A stretch of DNA of 64,000 nt from Moniliella sp. 'wahieum' (Eukaryota; Basidiomycota; Moniliellomycetes; Moniliellales; Moniliellaceae): NCBI GenBank assembly GCA_003971905.1, contig RSEE01000017.1, forward strand, positions 434,001-498,000, written 5' to 3'. Made by a program: the position numbers and the translations under genes. Each line of letters begins with the position of its first letter. Positions within the stretch are counted from its first letter, which is position 1. Under the pieces are notes generated by a model, which ran no database searches, had not been told where the DNA came from, and saw only the letters and a list, made by a program, of their open reading frames with translations. Below, piece by piece: positions 48,801 through 60,309 of this stretch.

Positions 48801-50980
48801 AAAGAGCAGTCGATGGGATCGGATGAGGTCACTCATCTCCTCAATTCGATCTTGGAGGAGATGAATACCAGTGCTTCGGTGGCTGCCGTATGGAAGAAAC
48901 AACATCCCCTCGGGTCAACCAGCGAAGAATCATGCTTTTCTTTACCTGACTCAGTTTCTCACGGGAGCTTGCACATCCGTTGCAATGATCCAAGACAAAA
49001 CCAGTCGCCTTCCGTCGAGATTGAATTACCGTACGGCCCCGATCCATTCTTGGCCGTTTCTGAGGAACGAAGAGGAGAGTTGAGCATTGAGCACAGGGGA
49101 GCGGTGGGAAACAGACCTGCCACCCTTCATAAGGACACCTCCGCCTCACCAATCCCACCTTCCCTATCTCCCGGGATTGCTTATTCCACTGGGGTTTCAC
49201 TTGTGAAGGAGTCAGAGAGGGGCATGTGTTCTTCTTCAAACACGCAAGTGAGGGATGAGGAATCTTCCCTACCAGATTTGAACGTGGGTGCGAATCAGAA
49301 CGCTTGCGACCAACCTTCAGTTGGGTTAAGGCCAAACGCCTGGCGTACAACAGCATTGCTGGGTGATACCGTCTCTCAATCAAAGCAACCCGAACGTGCT
49401 TTTGGGAAAATAGAGGAGCCACCTCAGCCGAGTGGTCCCCAAAAAACTTCTCGCCTCAGCGCCAATGCTATCTTGGCCGTCCACTCATCCACCCCTCGGT
49501 CAAAGGTTGCGTTGCCCATTACTTCTAGTGATGATTCTGGTTGGCCCGGGATTGTCCCGAAAACGTTGCCTCTTGTGTGCGGCAAGGATCAGCCTCTCCC
49601 GACTCGTACTATTATGGCTGCATCAATAAGACACGAAACCCGTGGTCCATCGCCAATGGTCATTCCCAAAGATTTTCATGTGCCACAGACGCCTCAGGCG
49701 CATTTGCACATGAAACTTCTTTTTGATCTCCAGTGCTCAACACCCTCACACCCAAAGCCGCATCCTACCCGAGGAGGTCGCTCGCAAGGTGCAGGCTGCC
49801 GCAGATGGGGCGCGGCCTATGGCAGGTTGGGGAAATGCAGTACAAGGGTGGGGCCAAGGGTTCGATCCAGTGGACTTGATGCAGCGTCTTGTGCCTGTGA
49901 TGCGTGCCCAAAACCAGGGAAAGTCCCTATCTAAAGCGGCGATGCGGCGGGAACCGAATGAGTCGAAACCTATGATTTCTTTTATCGGTACCCCGTTCAC
50001 TAACAAGTTCACCGGGTCAGGGCAGAGTCTGGCACCTTACGATGCCCCGATCCCACCCCCACTTCCCGTTGCCCCTCTTTCCCGCCCTTCTGGGATGGTG
50101 GGTCCGATGTTTCCCATGGGATCCCAAGCAATGCCTTTTGGGCAGATCGCTCCGGTCTCAGTTAACTCCGAAAAAAAGCGCCAGAGTCATTCAACGGGAA
50201 CCCGACGCAGCACGCTCGGCCGTATCAGTGCGGGTATACATTGTGACCAAGCAATGCTACGTCAACCTCTACATTTATCCCGAAACGATGAATGCGCGGG
50301 ACCTTACTGTGGCCGTTATGGCCAAAGGGGCTCATGCTGGAGTGGATGATAACCTATCTGGTGGATGGTGTATGTTTGATGTGAGCGCACAGTTAGGATT
50401 GGGTACGTTACACCTTGCGTCTCGCTTCTTAATTCTTACACCTACGCTTCTGGCATATGGACACAGAACGTCCACTCCGTGAGAACGAAAATGTGGGCCA
50501 TGTTCTTTGTTGCCGTGACAACTCCAAGTCAGACTACTTTTTCCTACGTCGGACGGAGCTGTCGTCGTACCTCACATGCGCTCAGCACCGGTTGAGGCAC
50601 CCACATTGGGGGCTGGGTTCTTATGCGCGATCAGAAGAACAAGTGGACGAAGCGCTGGCTTGAGCTTCGTGATCATGCTCTGTTCCATGCCAAGAACACG
50701 AGTGGCAAGGACGAGGTCCTAGTTGGTGGGCTGCGCGAGTGGGACGTCGAGGTAATCCATGCACCTTTAGCCACCACTCTCAAGTTACCCAAAGCCTACG
50801 GGTTTGCCGTACGTAGGCAAGCTTCGCCTCGGTCCGGCTCCGACATCCATCGTTCCGTCGTCGTGTTTTCTCTTGGACCCAGCAGCTCACCGAGATTGGG
50901 TCCGCTCCATTCTCCTGGCTCGTACCTACGTTCTTAAACAGGAATTCCCTGGTCTGTTCATGGTGGAGGGGCGACGTTAA
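45849..50980 (+). CDS. Large disordered protein with C-terminal RA and PH domains
   Basis: Exon 1 (45849-45887) encodes MPLIPNPLLSSTT and joins exon 2 at 45978 (QNTTIPAPAPPIPPKPRNSS) across a 90-nt intron with a GCTAAC branch and TTTCATAG acceptor. PPIPPKP is an SH3-ligand type motif. About 1,400 residues of Ser/Pro/Glu-rich, low-complexity sequence follow, with frame breaks near 46930, 47400, 47670, 48340 and 49730. The C-terminus is ordered. A Ras-association-like segment is at about 50215-50460 (VYIVTKQCYVNLYIYPETMN). A PH domain is at about 50600-50930, with GWVLMRDQKNKWTKRWLELR and DHALFHAKNTSGKDE. In another frame its final helix reads HRDWVRSILLARTYVLKQEF, and the stop is at 50980. RA followed by PH is the layout of Grb7/10/14 and MIG-10/RIAM adaptors. 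It is probably a membrane-recruited Ras/Rho-family effector or scaffold; function in this organism is unknown. Confidence 0.75.
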
Positions 50981-51401
50981 AATACGTCTACATAAGCATG
51001 ACGCTTGTTGGTGCCTTTCAACCTCCGGCTTTTCCTCGAAAGGTCAGGACGGTGTTGAGTGTTCTTTTAAGAAGGTTCTTGTGTGCCTGGTTCAATATGT
51101 TTCTGAAGAGTATTCTTCCCTCTGGGTTCGTTCGCACGGTTTTGGCGTTTTGGTGGGTTAGACTGTAGAGGTTGATCCCCTTCACAGGCTCCTTCGCCAT
51201 ACTATAGACGAAAAATGTCTTTTCTATTTTCCTGATATAGCCTGATGCACACTCCCACATGTCTCATTATATCCACTCGCGCTACATTTGATTTTCAGGT
51301 CGAGGAGTGGGAGTGAGATGGTTTTCGACCTGACAGACAGAGGCTGGGCTAAGGTTTCTTCCTACTTGGAGTAAAAGCTATGGCTATACACCCCTTCATA
51401 A
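50981..51401. other. Intergenic downstream of RA-PH gene
   Basis: Contains the RA-PH 3' region. A minus-strand 80-codon ATG frame at 51018-51260 has no recognisable family and lies where antisense of a 3' untranslated region is expected. I leave it uncalled. Confidence 0.4.
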
Positions 51402-51496
51402 GCTTCAATGGGTTAGTGGTATACTACATCGTTGCCAGACTGGTCTCGTGCCTGTGAGACGTCGATGTGACAGGGGTTCGATTCCCCTTTGAAGCA
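51402..51496 (+). tRNA. tRNA-Gly(GCC) with a 24-nt intron
   Basis: The acceptor stem GCTTCAA pairs with TTGAAGC, with discriminator A at 51496. The D arm is weak, as in yeast tRNA-Gly(GCC). The anticodon stem is CATCG/CGATG and the loop TT-GCC-A, with the anticodon at 51434-51436. A 24-nt intron (51438-51461) follows position 37. The T arm is AGGGG TTCGATT CCCCT. A T6 run at 51499-51504 is the terminator. Confidence 0.92.
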
Positions 51497-51498
51497 TC

Positions 51499-51504
51499 TT
51501 TTTT
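51499..51504 (+). terminator. Pol III terminator (T6) of tRNA-Gly
   Basis: Six T residues two bases after the discriminator base of tRNA-Gly. Confidence 0.8.
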
Positions 51505-52278
51505 GCAAGCTCACTTGAAGCATAGGTCTTCCAGAGTCCTTCCAGCTTCAGCTGCAAAGGCTAAACTCCCTGTGGTTTCTTTTGCTGCAGTAGCTGCAAA
51601 TGGGAACACACGCGCTATGTGCCACCAGAGAGGACCAGCGAATGTGGGAAACTTTCATTGGACTGGAAATGCATATACCTTCAATGTATAGTAGTTTTTG
51701 CTTGATGAAAAGCGACGTGTTGGTACGGGTGCGTAAGACATCCAGTGCCCTTCGATATATTGACCTTTTGCATACCTTCGTTCCATGCTTTTGCAGAGAT
51801 TGCGCTCTTCTTTCCACCTAACACGCCCACCACAGGGCTTGAAGAGAAAAGCAATTTGAAGTAAACGATATATAGTGATAGAGGACTTCCGTTTGGACTA
51901 CGGGGGAAATACACACCACGACACGCCGGATTGGTGGTAGTATTACCATAAACTCTTTCTTACTATTGTCCTGCATCAGACCCAGCAGATGGATGCAACA
52001 TCGACATGCGTTATCGTCAACATGTTTAACGTGATGTGTGCCATCAACAATATTCAACAAGAAATGTGGGGCGTGCGAAACCACAAAGTCAAAAGCAGAG
52101 AGGCGGGACAACAGAGCAGGGGCAAGAGACCGACGACCACAGACCCACTCACACGCAGCACACTCTGTGTTGACGGGGGCTCGTAGTACATATACAAATC
52201 ATATCAACGAGGGAATAAAGCCACAAGAGTGATGGCCCACACATGATAAAATGACAGCGACGTGTGAGGTCCACAGTG
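51505..52278. other. Intergenic between tRNA-Gly and peptide transporter
   Basis: Should include the transporter 3' region. Frames here are short and lack family signals. I see nothing further. Confidence 0.45.
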
Positions 52279-54906
52279 TCATCGGTACGGCGACCAAAGC
52301 CGGTGGCGAACGATACAAAGAGACGGAAGAGAAGAGAGTGGGGCGAAGGGGCGAACGGAAGAAGCGTTAACGCAACCACAGTCCGCGTATAGAGATACGA
52401 GCGCGGAAGGAGATGAGGTGCGTCTATGTCTCGTGATGTGCTGTGCGCGCTTGTGCTCGTGACGGAGTTCCTCCTCCAACCGTTCCCCTTCACGGTCCAG
52501 ATTGTTGAGGTGCTCCTCTTGGCGGTCCAGATTGTAGAACACTGCAGAGCAGAAAGTAATTCACAGGTTAGCTTTGCTCGCATCCCCCCTCCTCCTCCTC
52601 TTCGAAAAGAAGAGAGTGCACTGTGCGTACAAAAGATGAATACAATCCCCGCTCCGCTCGAAAGGCCAGCAACAGATATAGTTCTCCACCAGCTTGGGGT
52701 CATTGCTGATGGGGGTAAATGCCTCTCCGATGGCCGAGCTGATAGCTGAGGTGAACAGTTGGATGCCCATCACAAACGACTTATCTTTTTGGGGGCCTTG
52801 GAGTAGGCATACTCAAGCGAAGGCACATTGACAAAGAGTTCCGATGTGGCAATCAGAATGTACGCCCCCGATTGTTGCCACACGGTAATCGGCACCTTTG
52901 TGTCGCACGTGGCGGCGTAGTAGCCACAGGGTGATTTCTTGTAAATGAAGTGCTGGGTCACGGCTGCGTACACCATGGCCAGAGCCGCAACTTGGTACCC
53001 GACCGCCATGCGCTGAAGTGCAGACACCCTCCATCCGCGTCGACGCAGCATGGGGTAGACGACAAAGTCCAGAATGGGGACAAGGATGATAATGGCTGTT
53101 TATTAGAGGGGGTGGGGGTGGGCTCAAATGTTAGCATACTACTCTGTCCTCTGTTGCGATAAGTACAACAAGCAAAAGAAGGAGGGTCAGGAGGAGCATA
53201 CCAATGGGGTCCAGGTTCTGGATGATACTGTTGGGCACACCGTTAAGTCGCATGGTGGCAGCCTGCGAGAGAAGGTTGGACGTCATTTGATTGTACGCCA
53301 GCTGGTAAATGGGCAAGAGACAAAACACTTGGCATGCCTTGAACGTCCGGCGCACCTCCATCACCCATATATCTTCAAATGTCATCCACTTGGGACGCGT
53401 TTCCGGGGAGAAGCGGCTGGGAAGTGCATATCCCAAAAGTCATCGGCCCTCATCTTCTTGAACATCTTGACTGGGTTCCAGCTGAAGCAGGGTTTCGTGC
53501 AGAACCACAGAATGCGGAAGGCTGACGGCATGAGCGATCCCGATGGGGGTGTCTTGATGTAGTAGTTGCGCCAGAAGTAAAGCACGGGCCCACAGATCAT
53601 AGCAAGATGGTTGGAAGGTGTACTCGAGCCAAAAGCCTACATATTCTATCAGGCAGAAACACAACCGTCAATAACGACGTTTAGTAAAGAAGGTAGGATG
53701 GGAGAAAAGGGGGACGTACTTTCAGAGTAGGCATACCAACTTGGCCGCCCAGGGCACCAATGTTGATGAACAAATAGCTGAACATAGACGGTAGATCAAT
53801 AAGTGCGCTCATATATATGTGCTATTCTCTTCCGTCAGAAAAAAGGGACGTACAAACCATGACAGGCGCGTCAGAGTCAGACTGGGGTCAATGATCACCC
53901 TCTCGTTGCTCTTCTCGAGGGTGGTGGTGTACATCTTGGTTGCCGCTACCTGTTCGGCAATGAGAGGGCTCACCTGAGAACAGAAGATGCTCAAAAGTCA
54001 GTACATGCTTTTCAATGAAATAGGACGGTAGACGAGAGCCAGAAAACGTACCGAAGACTTGAACCAACCTGTACCCCACCAAAGATAATGATAGCAATGA
54101 TGAGGCAGGCATACGACCCGTTGACGTTGTCCATAACGGAAGGGATGGCACTGACTGTGAGTCAAGTCAATGTCACGTTCCCGCCAGATTGTCCTCGGCG
54201 CTGTGATGAAAAGGAGGAGGAATGCACGTACTAATGAGAATAATGTGGCCAACGGTTGCAATGACCAGTGCAATAGCAATCGTTTTAAAACGACCCCAGT
54301 ATGAGTCGGCCAGGTAAGCACCGAGCAGAGGCATGCAGTAAACAGAAGGAGTTGAAGGTTGTAATGCCAAATGCGGCCCGCTGACCTTTGTGGAGCGCCC
54401 CCGTCACCCCATTCGAGGCTCGATTGGCACCTGTGCGGCCACCCTGACTGTAGGGAGGACGGGGTTGTTGAATAAAGTTGGTGAAGGCGTTGATGACACC
54501 AGAGTACGAGAAACGTTCTGCCAACTCACATATGGCCACTCCAAACGCACGCCAGGGAACTGGGCAGGAAGGCGACGAGAGTTTTCAGCTCGTCGATAGT
54601 GGGTAGAGTGGGTGGAGGATGGATCATAGCGGCGGGCGTCACTTCCACTAAGCTCTTCGAGCACATTGCTGTCGATCCCATCCAACTTCTTTTCGTCAAT
54701 AGGGCTGGTGCTATTAATCTCCGCCCGGAGGATATATCATCCTTGGAACCGACCGGAACCACGCTTTCTTTCTCGACACCCACGGTTTGGGATGCGCATC
54801 AGAGTAGAGCAAGAAGGGGTTAGCTCATAGGGATGCGATGTAATAACAATTCGCACACCTCTAGGTAGACGAGGAAGGAAAGAGGTCAGAGCGTACGGGC
54901 AACCAT
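52279..54906 (-). CDS. PTR2: Proton-coupled oligopeptide transporter (PTR2/POT family)
   Basis: A 12-helix plasma-membrane symporter importing di- and tripeptides with protons. The family signature in helix 1 is AICELAERFSYSGVINAFTN at about 54480-54540. Next are FIQQPRPPYSQGG, HKGQRAAFGITTFNSF and the POT motif YCMPLLGAYLADSYWGRFKT at about 54270-54340. Then comes AIALVIATVGHIILIST. C-terminal helices include FKACQVFCLLPIYQLAYNQM, QNLDPIGM and GYQVAALAMVYAAVTQHFIY. A CDTKVPITVWQQSGAYILIA-type segment and SELFVNVPSLEYAYSKAPK follow. The last intron (about 52543-52632) joins to FYNLDRQEEHLNNLDREGER, a charged tail ending at 52279. There are many short exons. The start at 54906 (MVA) with a very short first exon is uncertain; the next methionines are far downstream. 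Confidence 0.88.
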
Positions 54907-55782
54907 GGTTACGACGGTTGAGCTGGGGCTGACTGGGCCAAAGGCGCTTTGTTGGGGAGTGTCCTGGGCTGGAGCTGTGAGGCTGGTGTTGGGACAGTGG
55001 CGAAGTTGTGCTAGAAGTGGTTGTCCAGCGATGAACGAAAGGGGCAGGGTGGGGCGGGACGGGACGGAAAGACTGTTGTGGCGGTTAGTTTTATACATAC
55101 ACCACAGCACAGCCATTTTCGGTACTGTGACTATATCAGTGTGGCTCCAACAATATGTGAAAGAGGACCGAGCTGGAGCATCAACGAATGATACTAGCCT
55201 GTAAAGGGCTCTTTCGTGTGCACAAAAAGGACAAGGCGCGAGCCACAACAGAGTCAAAGCTCAAGGGTCGCAGGGTCTCATAGAGAGCTCTGCATCATGC
55301 ATCAGACCTCAATATTCAATGCACTCAAACACCCTAATGCCCCAACCCCTCCTCCCATCCGGCATTTGTCAAATAGGAGGGGTGGGCAGAGAAAAGGCGT
55401 ATAGAACTCGGTAAGCACATGTCGAGGTCAGTCGACGGGGCGAAGGCGCACAGCTTATCGACACACTGATAACGTCTCAGTTACTAGTGACGACGAATAT
55501 ATAAGAGCCAATAGGCGCTCCCTGGCACTGGCGCTCTGCTTTATGGAGGGGCTCAAGCACCCAGGCACTGGGGGTCTGTATGAGCTTCAACCCCAGAAGC
55601 CCCTCTCTCCCGCTCGAGCAGGCATGTGTCCGCCCTGTCCGCCCCCCGCATTTCGATGCTATCTCAGATCTCATGCATCAGGTACTGATGCAATGCAACG
55701 CGCAAAGCTTGGCAGCGCAGGCACTTGCGCCGTGGCGCGCTTCGTTGACATTTGCCTTTGGAAAGCGGCAGCTGACTATGAC

Positions 55783-55815
55783 TACTAGTGACTAGTGACT
55801 AGTGACTAGTGACTG
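55783..55815 (+). repeat. ACTAGTG(ACTAGTG)n tandem array
   Basis: Four near-perfect head-to-tail copies of the 8-9 bp unit ACTAGTGA. The same unit forms the array at 12533-12640. Confidence 0.85.
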
Positions 55816-56084
55816 CGCCCATGTGGGGGCTGAGGCTTCACCAGGGTCACCAGGGCCCAAGATGCCTCAGGTAGGCGTTCAGGCGCTCTGGCCTCTTCAG
55901 CACTGGCAGGCCCGACATGCTGACAGCAGTGACTATATAGCCTCTGTCTATCGACCGACTAATAATATTGATGCTGAGCGTGATGGTCAATGGCGGCATG
56001 ACGCGATATGCTTGTAGCTAGAAGCTTGAATCTTGAACCTTGACTAAGTTGAGTTTGAGCGCGCGTTGAGCCTCAACGCTGAGC

Positions 56085-56160
56085 TTGAAGTGCCTTGAAG
56101 TGCCTTGAAGCTTGAAGCGCCTTGAAGCTCTTGAAGCTTGAAGCTTTTGAAGAGGTTGAA
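56085..56160 (+). repeat. GCTTGAAG/CCTTGAAG short-repeat cluster
   Basis: Repeated units of GAAGTGCCTT and GAAGCTTGAAGC, with internal HindIII-like palindromes (AAGCTT). It looks like simple-sequence expansion. Confidence 0.7.
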
Positions 56161-57383
56161 TAGCTTAAAGAGACAAGCGCCGCATGAGCGAGAGGGCGGA
56201 GCACGGGAAATGCGGAGGATGAGCCAATAGTTTATCGTATACAAACGATCTACTCGATCTACGAAGTCATTAGGGCCTATAAAGGCGAAGACCTACTAGT
56301 AAGGCGTAAACGCGTAAAAGGCGTAAAAAGAGGACGCAACGTACGCTACGCCACAGTCCAGGCACACCAGGCACACGGCACGAGAGATCATCGATCACGA
56401 TCACATGTCTCACAGTATATATCTCGTCTCAATGTCACGTGTCGCGGCATGTCACCTGTCAGACGTTAGATCTTAAATCTGTCAGATCCAGAAAAGTCAC
56501 CGTGTCGGCTTCACAAGCTTCAAGCTTCAAGTTGGGGAAGGGCTGCGTTGGGGCATATGTGGGGAGACGCACTGGATAAGCGGCTGGGGCCCAGTGACGG
56601 AGTGGGAGTGGCGAGTGACGCACACACACGTTTCCCTTTTGGCGGGTTTCCCCCTCTGAACGTCTGAACGGTGACAGTGCCGTACGTAGAACACAAAGGG
56701 GCAGCAAGCTTATAGCAAGTCTGATATTGATAGCCGATAGCCGATAGTTAGTCTATTAATCGATAATCATTGATCGAGATCATTGCCATCATCGATCCAT
56801 CATTGCATCATCTCGTTCCTGATCGCATCTGCATCATCATCGACATCATCGATCAACATCGCTGGGCTACTATGGCGGATAGTAATATGTATCTCCACAC
56901 GCGGTTGTGCGACCGGCGGTGTTTCAACCGTTCAACGTACGTACGTTCAAAACGTGTCATCCGAACGTTCCTCATCAGTCACTCGGGCGCTGAGCTACTC
57001 AGGCCGAGATCTGAGTCTGAGACCTGAGAAGCTGAGGTACCATGCGATGCCGAGCCCAATACCCCATTTTTCTCATTCGCAGAAAAACCGAAAGGCAGTG
57101 GTTGACGTTGAGACGTTGAGGTAGGACCAGCACAGCCATCGAAAGGGAAAAGACAGGGACGAAACGCTTTGCCATTGGCACATTTTCATCCGCGGCGTGT
57201 GCAGCTCGGGCCACAACAGTTCAACCAAGAGGAGGTCCATGTGGGTGCTGTTGGACCGTGGCTGCTGTGAGTAATGGCACTATACAGTAGTAGACATTTA
57301 ATAACGATGAACATTATCCAATGAGAGGTTCTTCATCAGTAAGTCCCCTTCCCAGTGCACAACCATCTTGTTGGCATATATTA

Positions 57384-58750
57384 CTATACTCGTATATCGT
57401 GATATGACCAACACCAAGGGGAAAATAGGGCTCTTGTTGCTGGTGGAGTGTAGCCTTGTGGTACTTGGATGACATTCTTGTCACCCGGTGTACGGTTGTA
57501 GATCATCGCTTGCTCCACAAAACAGTCGATGCAGGTCCTCATTGCCTTTCCACAGGCGCTGCCGTCGTTTTGTGCACCTATATACCTCCGCGGCGGTGCA
57601 CAACCTTGACCTTGCTCCTGTTGTTGTACCCGAGTCCGTAGGGCTGTGTGCTCTACCTTTATTCCTGATCCTCCAAACGCTTCAGGCTGCATTTCCTGGT
57701 TGACCAGGATACGCAGTGTTGCATTTCACATCTGGCGCCTTCCTCTTCGTCCTCATCCACAGGGTGCATCGAAACAACATATACCGCCAGATTGTCCGGA
57801 TGAGGTACAAGCGGAATGGATCCAGCACGACCTTATTATGGAATACCCCACACTCGCGTTGGATGCGGAGCGGGCTATGAGGCGTTAAAACGCTGAGAGT
57901 AGTCAACACTTGCATTTGCTCCAATGAGGAACGGCGCAAAATCCGGACCTGCATTTGTCAGTGAGCGTGAGGTGATGTGCCGGTATCGGGAAAGTCAAAC
58001 GTCGATGAAAACACAGCAATGTCCACCCGTGAGTTTTTGGGCCAACTACCGCTCTCTGACACTGTTGAACAGCACCTGTCAAGCTCCTCCTCACAGTGCT
58101 AGAGGGAAGGCGTTGCTTTCTTAATCTCTCTGTCGTGTGCGCATACAGGTTCATACAGGTACGTTCAACAATGGTGATAAGGGTGTCGTTAACCTCTATG
58201 GCGCTGCAGCACGACGCTCCACCGGGAGCGAAACCTATGTACGGTTAGAAGAAAGTGAGTAACCGGAAACTGATAAACCCCCACCCGCCTAGGAAAAAAG
58301 CAACATAATAGTCTTGAGGATGTGACGATGGTTGCCCTTCTTGCCTCGGAAGAGAGGTCCCCAATAACCACTGGGTTCCAAATTAACCCCATACATAGGA
58401 ACTCCACGCCAACACCTCGCCTAGCTCGCCCCCCAACTGCATGGAGTGGAACAGAGGCTACGAGAAGCCTCCTCTTATCAGTATGTGAGTACAGTTTAAG
58501 CCATTGTGTAGGGTGCGCCATCAACCTTAAGCATGTCTTCCCAGAGGTCGAGTCCCTGGTCTATGCAGGCATCCGGCAATGCTACCTGCTCCTCAGATGG
58601 ATGCAGTATCAAAGGCACACCCACAGTCTCTCTCCAATTCTCCTCGAATCCAATCCCGCTCCTGTAATAGGAGCGCACATGATGCCTGAGGCCTGACACC
58701 CGCTGACGCCGGTGTATTAATCGCCGTTTTCTGGCATAACTACTAAACAA
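57384..58750 (-). other. Unassigned coding-like stretches
   Basis: Minus-strand frames at 57384-57692, 57682-57954 and 58496-58750 run longer than expected in repeat DNA. The last reads GFEENWRETVGVPLILHPSE and ends KVDGAPYTMA. Between them are short frames with no clear linkage. I do not recognise any family. They could be one decayed gene, fragments of a mobile element, or chance. A plus-strand ATG frame (58328-58696) overlaps and cannot be excluded. Confidence 0.25.
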
Positions 58751-59267
58751 ACGAGAGGTGGTGTGCCGACCTTCTTTTCAAGAATGGGAATGTCGTCATT
58801 CCCCGTACGCCTTCAGGCACTTTCACCGTGCCCTAAAGTACTATAGATAGCATCTCCGAGTTCCCTCTGCAGTCAAAACGTTTATATTGTCACAGAGTGG
58901 GGGCCAAGACGAGGAAGACGAGAGTAAAGACAAGGTCAGAGAACGTAGTAATCGTTCGCGGGTAAGAAGCAAGAAGAACGAGGGCTGCATGTGGTGAAAA
59001 AAGCACAGACAACTATAGGAAAGAGAATGTGGTCGACTATAACAAAACGTTCCTCTCGGCCGGTCTCAATATACGATTGCACATCATGAAAAGATGTCTT
59101 CTTAACTACCACTGCATTACTGAACTTCGTTATTATGACACCGCAGGGGAACCCTCAGGATCATTATTCAGTGTTAGTTTTGGTATAGGAGAGAGAGACC
59201 TAGAGAAAAGAACTATTAAGCAGGTCCAGTGTACCGAATTGTTTACGAAGGTTGGCGATGTCATTCA

Positions 59268-59352
59268 GCCTTGCTATTTCAATCGGTAGAATTTGAGACT
59301 CTTACTTAGGAGGTCCATCTCACGGTTGTGGGTTCGAGTCCCACGTGGGGCG
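59268..59352 (+). tRNA. tRNA-Lys(CTT) with a 12-nt intron
   Basis: The acceptor stem GCCTTGC pairs with GTGGGGC using several G-T pairs; the discriminator is G at 59352, as in other tRNA-Lys. The D arm is weak (TTTC/GAAT, three pairs). The anticodon stem is TGAGA/TCTCA and the loop CT-CTT-A, with the anticodon at 59301-59303. A 12-nt intron lies at 59305-59316. The T arm is GTGGG TTCGAGT CCCAC. A T7 terminator follows. The weak D and acceptor stems make it possible that this is a diverged copy. Confidence 0.8.
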
Positions 59353-59359
59353 TTTTTTT
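59353..59359 (+). terminator. Pol III terminator (T7) of tRNA-Lys
   Basis: Seven T residues directly after the discriminator base. Confidence 0.8.
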
Positions 59360-60309
59360 GTTCAATTTTCCCGAACAAGATGCCACCATCGTTTGATCAG
59401 ATCGGTCCGGGGTAAGTAACCGGTCACCAGGCCTGCGGCCTTGAGGAGCCTGAGAACTCACAGCCGGAGTAGGGCGATGGCGGGCTGACCGCCGTTAGCA
59501 TCCTCAGGCCTCAGGCTGGGCCCGCTGTCGGAGGCCTCGGTTTTTTTGGTCGACCACAGCAAGTCACTAGTCACTGGTCACCGGTCACTAGTCATTGGAA
59601 TCACTAGCCTTTTCCAACGAGTTGTTCAATGAAGCATGTGGCGAAGCAGTACAGCAGTGCCCGGGTAGTACAGCCTCGTACAGCTCGTGTAGCGCAGCGC
59701 GGTCTGTGTGACTTCTGACTTTCCGCTTCACATGTGACATGCTTTCGGCGCTGCGCGCGAGCGATTGCCGACGAGGCGTCCCCACAACGTGGTCTTCCCG
59801 CCCTGTGCACCTGACGTGCGGGCTGGCCAGCTGTTTCGTCAGACGGCCATAATGCAAAACCGGTATTCGATACCCGACAATCGAATGATCAAAATCGTCG
59901 ATAGTTGCTTGTGAGATCTGCGAGTTCCTAGTTGCGACTTGCTAGTTGCTACTCAGTAGCACTATTTGCTACTCAGTAGCACGCACCGGGGCCACCCAAT
60001 CCCGATTAATCAATTAATGCCAACCACAAACTGCGAGGCACAGCTGTGCGCACTGCGAGCCGGCCGGCACATTAACCACACCAACGTGGTTATCTTGTTC
60101 AGCCCCCTAGCACTTGCTCCTTCCAGCCATCACCCACACAGCAGCCGCGTCATCCTCTCCCTGTATATTGCCTCCGCCATCCCGCCATCCCCATCGCCAT
60201 CTCCATCGCCATCTCCATCGCCATCTCCATCGCCATCTCCATCCCCATCCCCATCCCCACCCCCATCGCCTCCTCTCCCGTCTGCCTGCTCCCTAGCCTG
60301 CTTCCAGGC
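59360..60309. other. Promoter-side region of the ABC transporter
   Basis: Holds an inverted-type GTCACTAGTCACTGGTCACC cluster at about 59563-59605 and TAGTTGCTACTCAGTAGCAC direct duplications at about 59950-59982. The CCATCGCCATCT minisatellite listed separately lies next to the start codon. No other gene seen. Confidence 0.45.
60183..60275 (+). repeat. (CCATCGCCATCT)n minisatellite upstream of the ABC transporter
   Basis: About four perfect 12-bp CCATCGCCATCT units, followed by CCATCC/CCATCCC variants, ending some 35 bp before the ATG at 60310. It probably lies in the 5' leader or core promoter. If translated from an upstream ATG it would give a Pro-Ser repeat, which I regard as non-coding. 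Confidence 0.8.

Larger units (their letters stand above)
54907..59267. other. 4.4 kb gene-poor, repeat-rich region
   Basis: The first part should hold the transporter promoter. From 55.4 to 57 kb the sequence is dominated by short repeats: GTGACTAGTGAC at 55783-55815, GCTTGAAG at 56085-56160, and ATCGAT/ATCATC at 56745-56855. A TATATAAG sequence lies at about 55498-55505 with no clear gene after it. Between 57.4 and 58.8 kb both strands hold 80-125 codon frames, some with plausible protein texture, but none is recognised. The region reads as accessory or decayed DNA. Confidence 0.45.

Noticed and set aside
51018-51260. 80-codon minus-strand frame after the RA-PH gene
   Set aside because: It starts with ATG but has no recognisable motif and lies antisense to the expected 3' untranslated region.
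54526-54783. Peptide transporter start at 54783 (MGVEKESVV)
   Set aside because: The codon is GTG, not ATG; the true start probably lies upstream across an intron near 54906.
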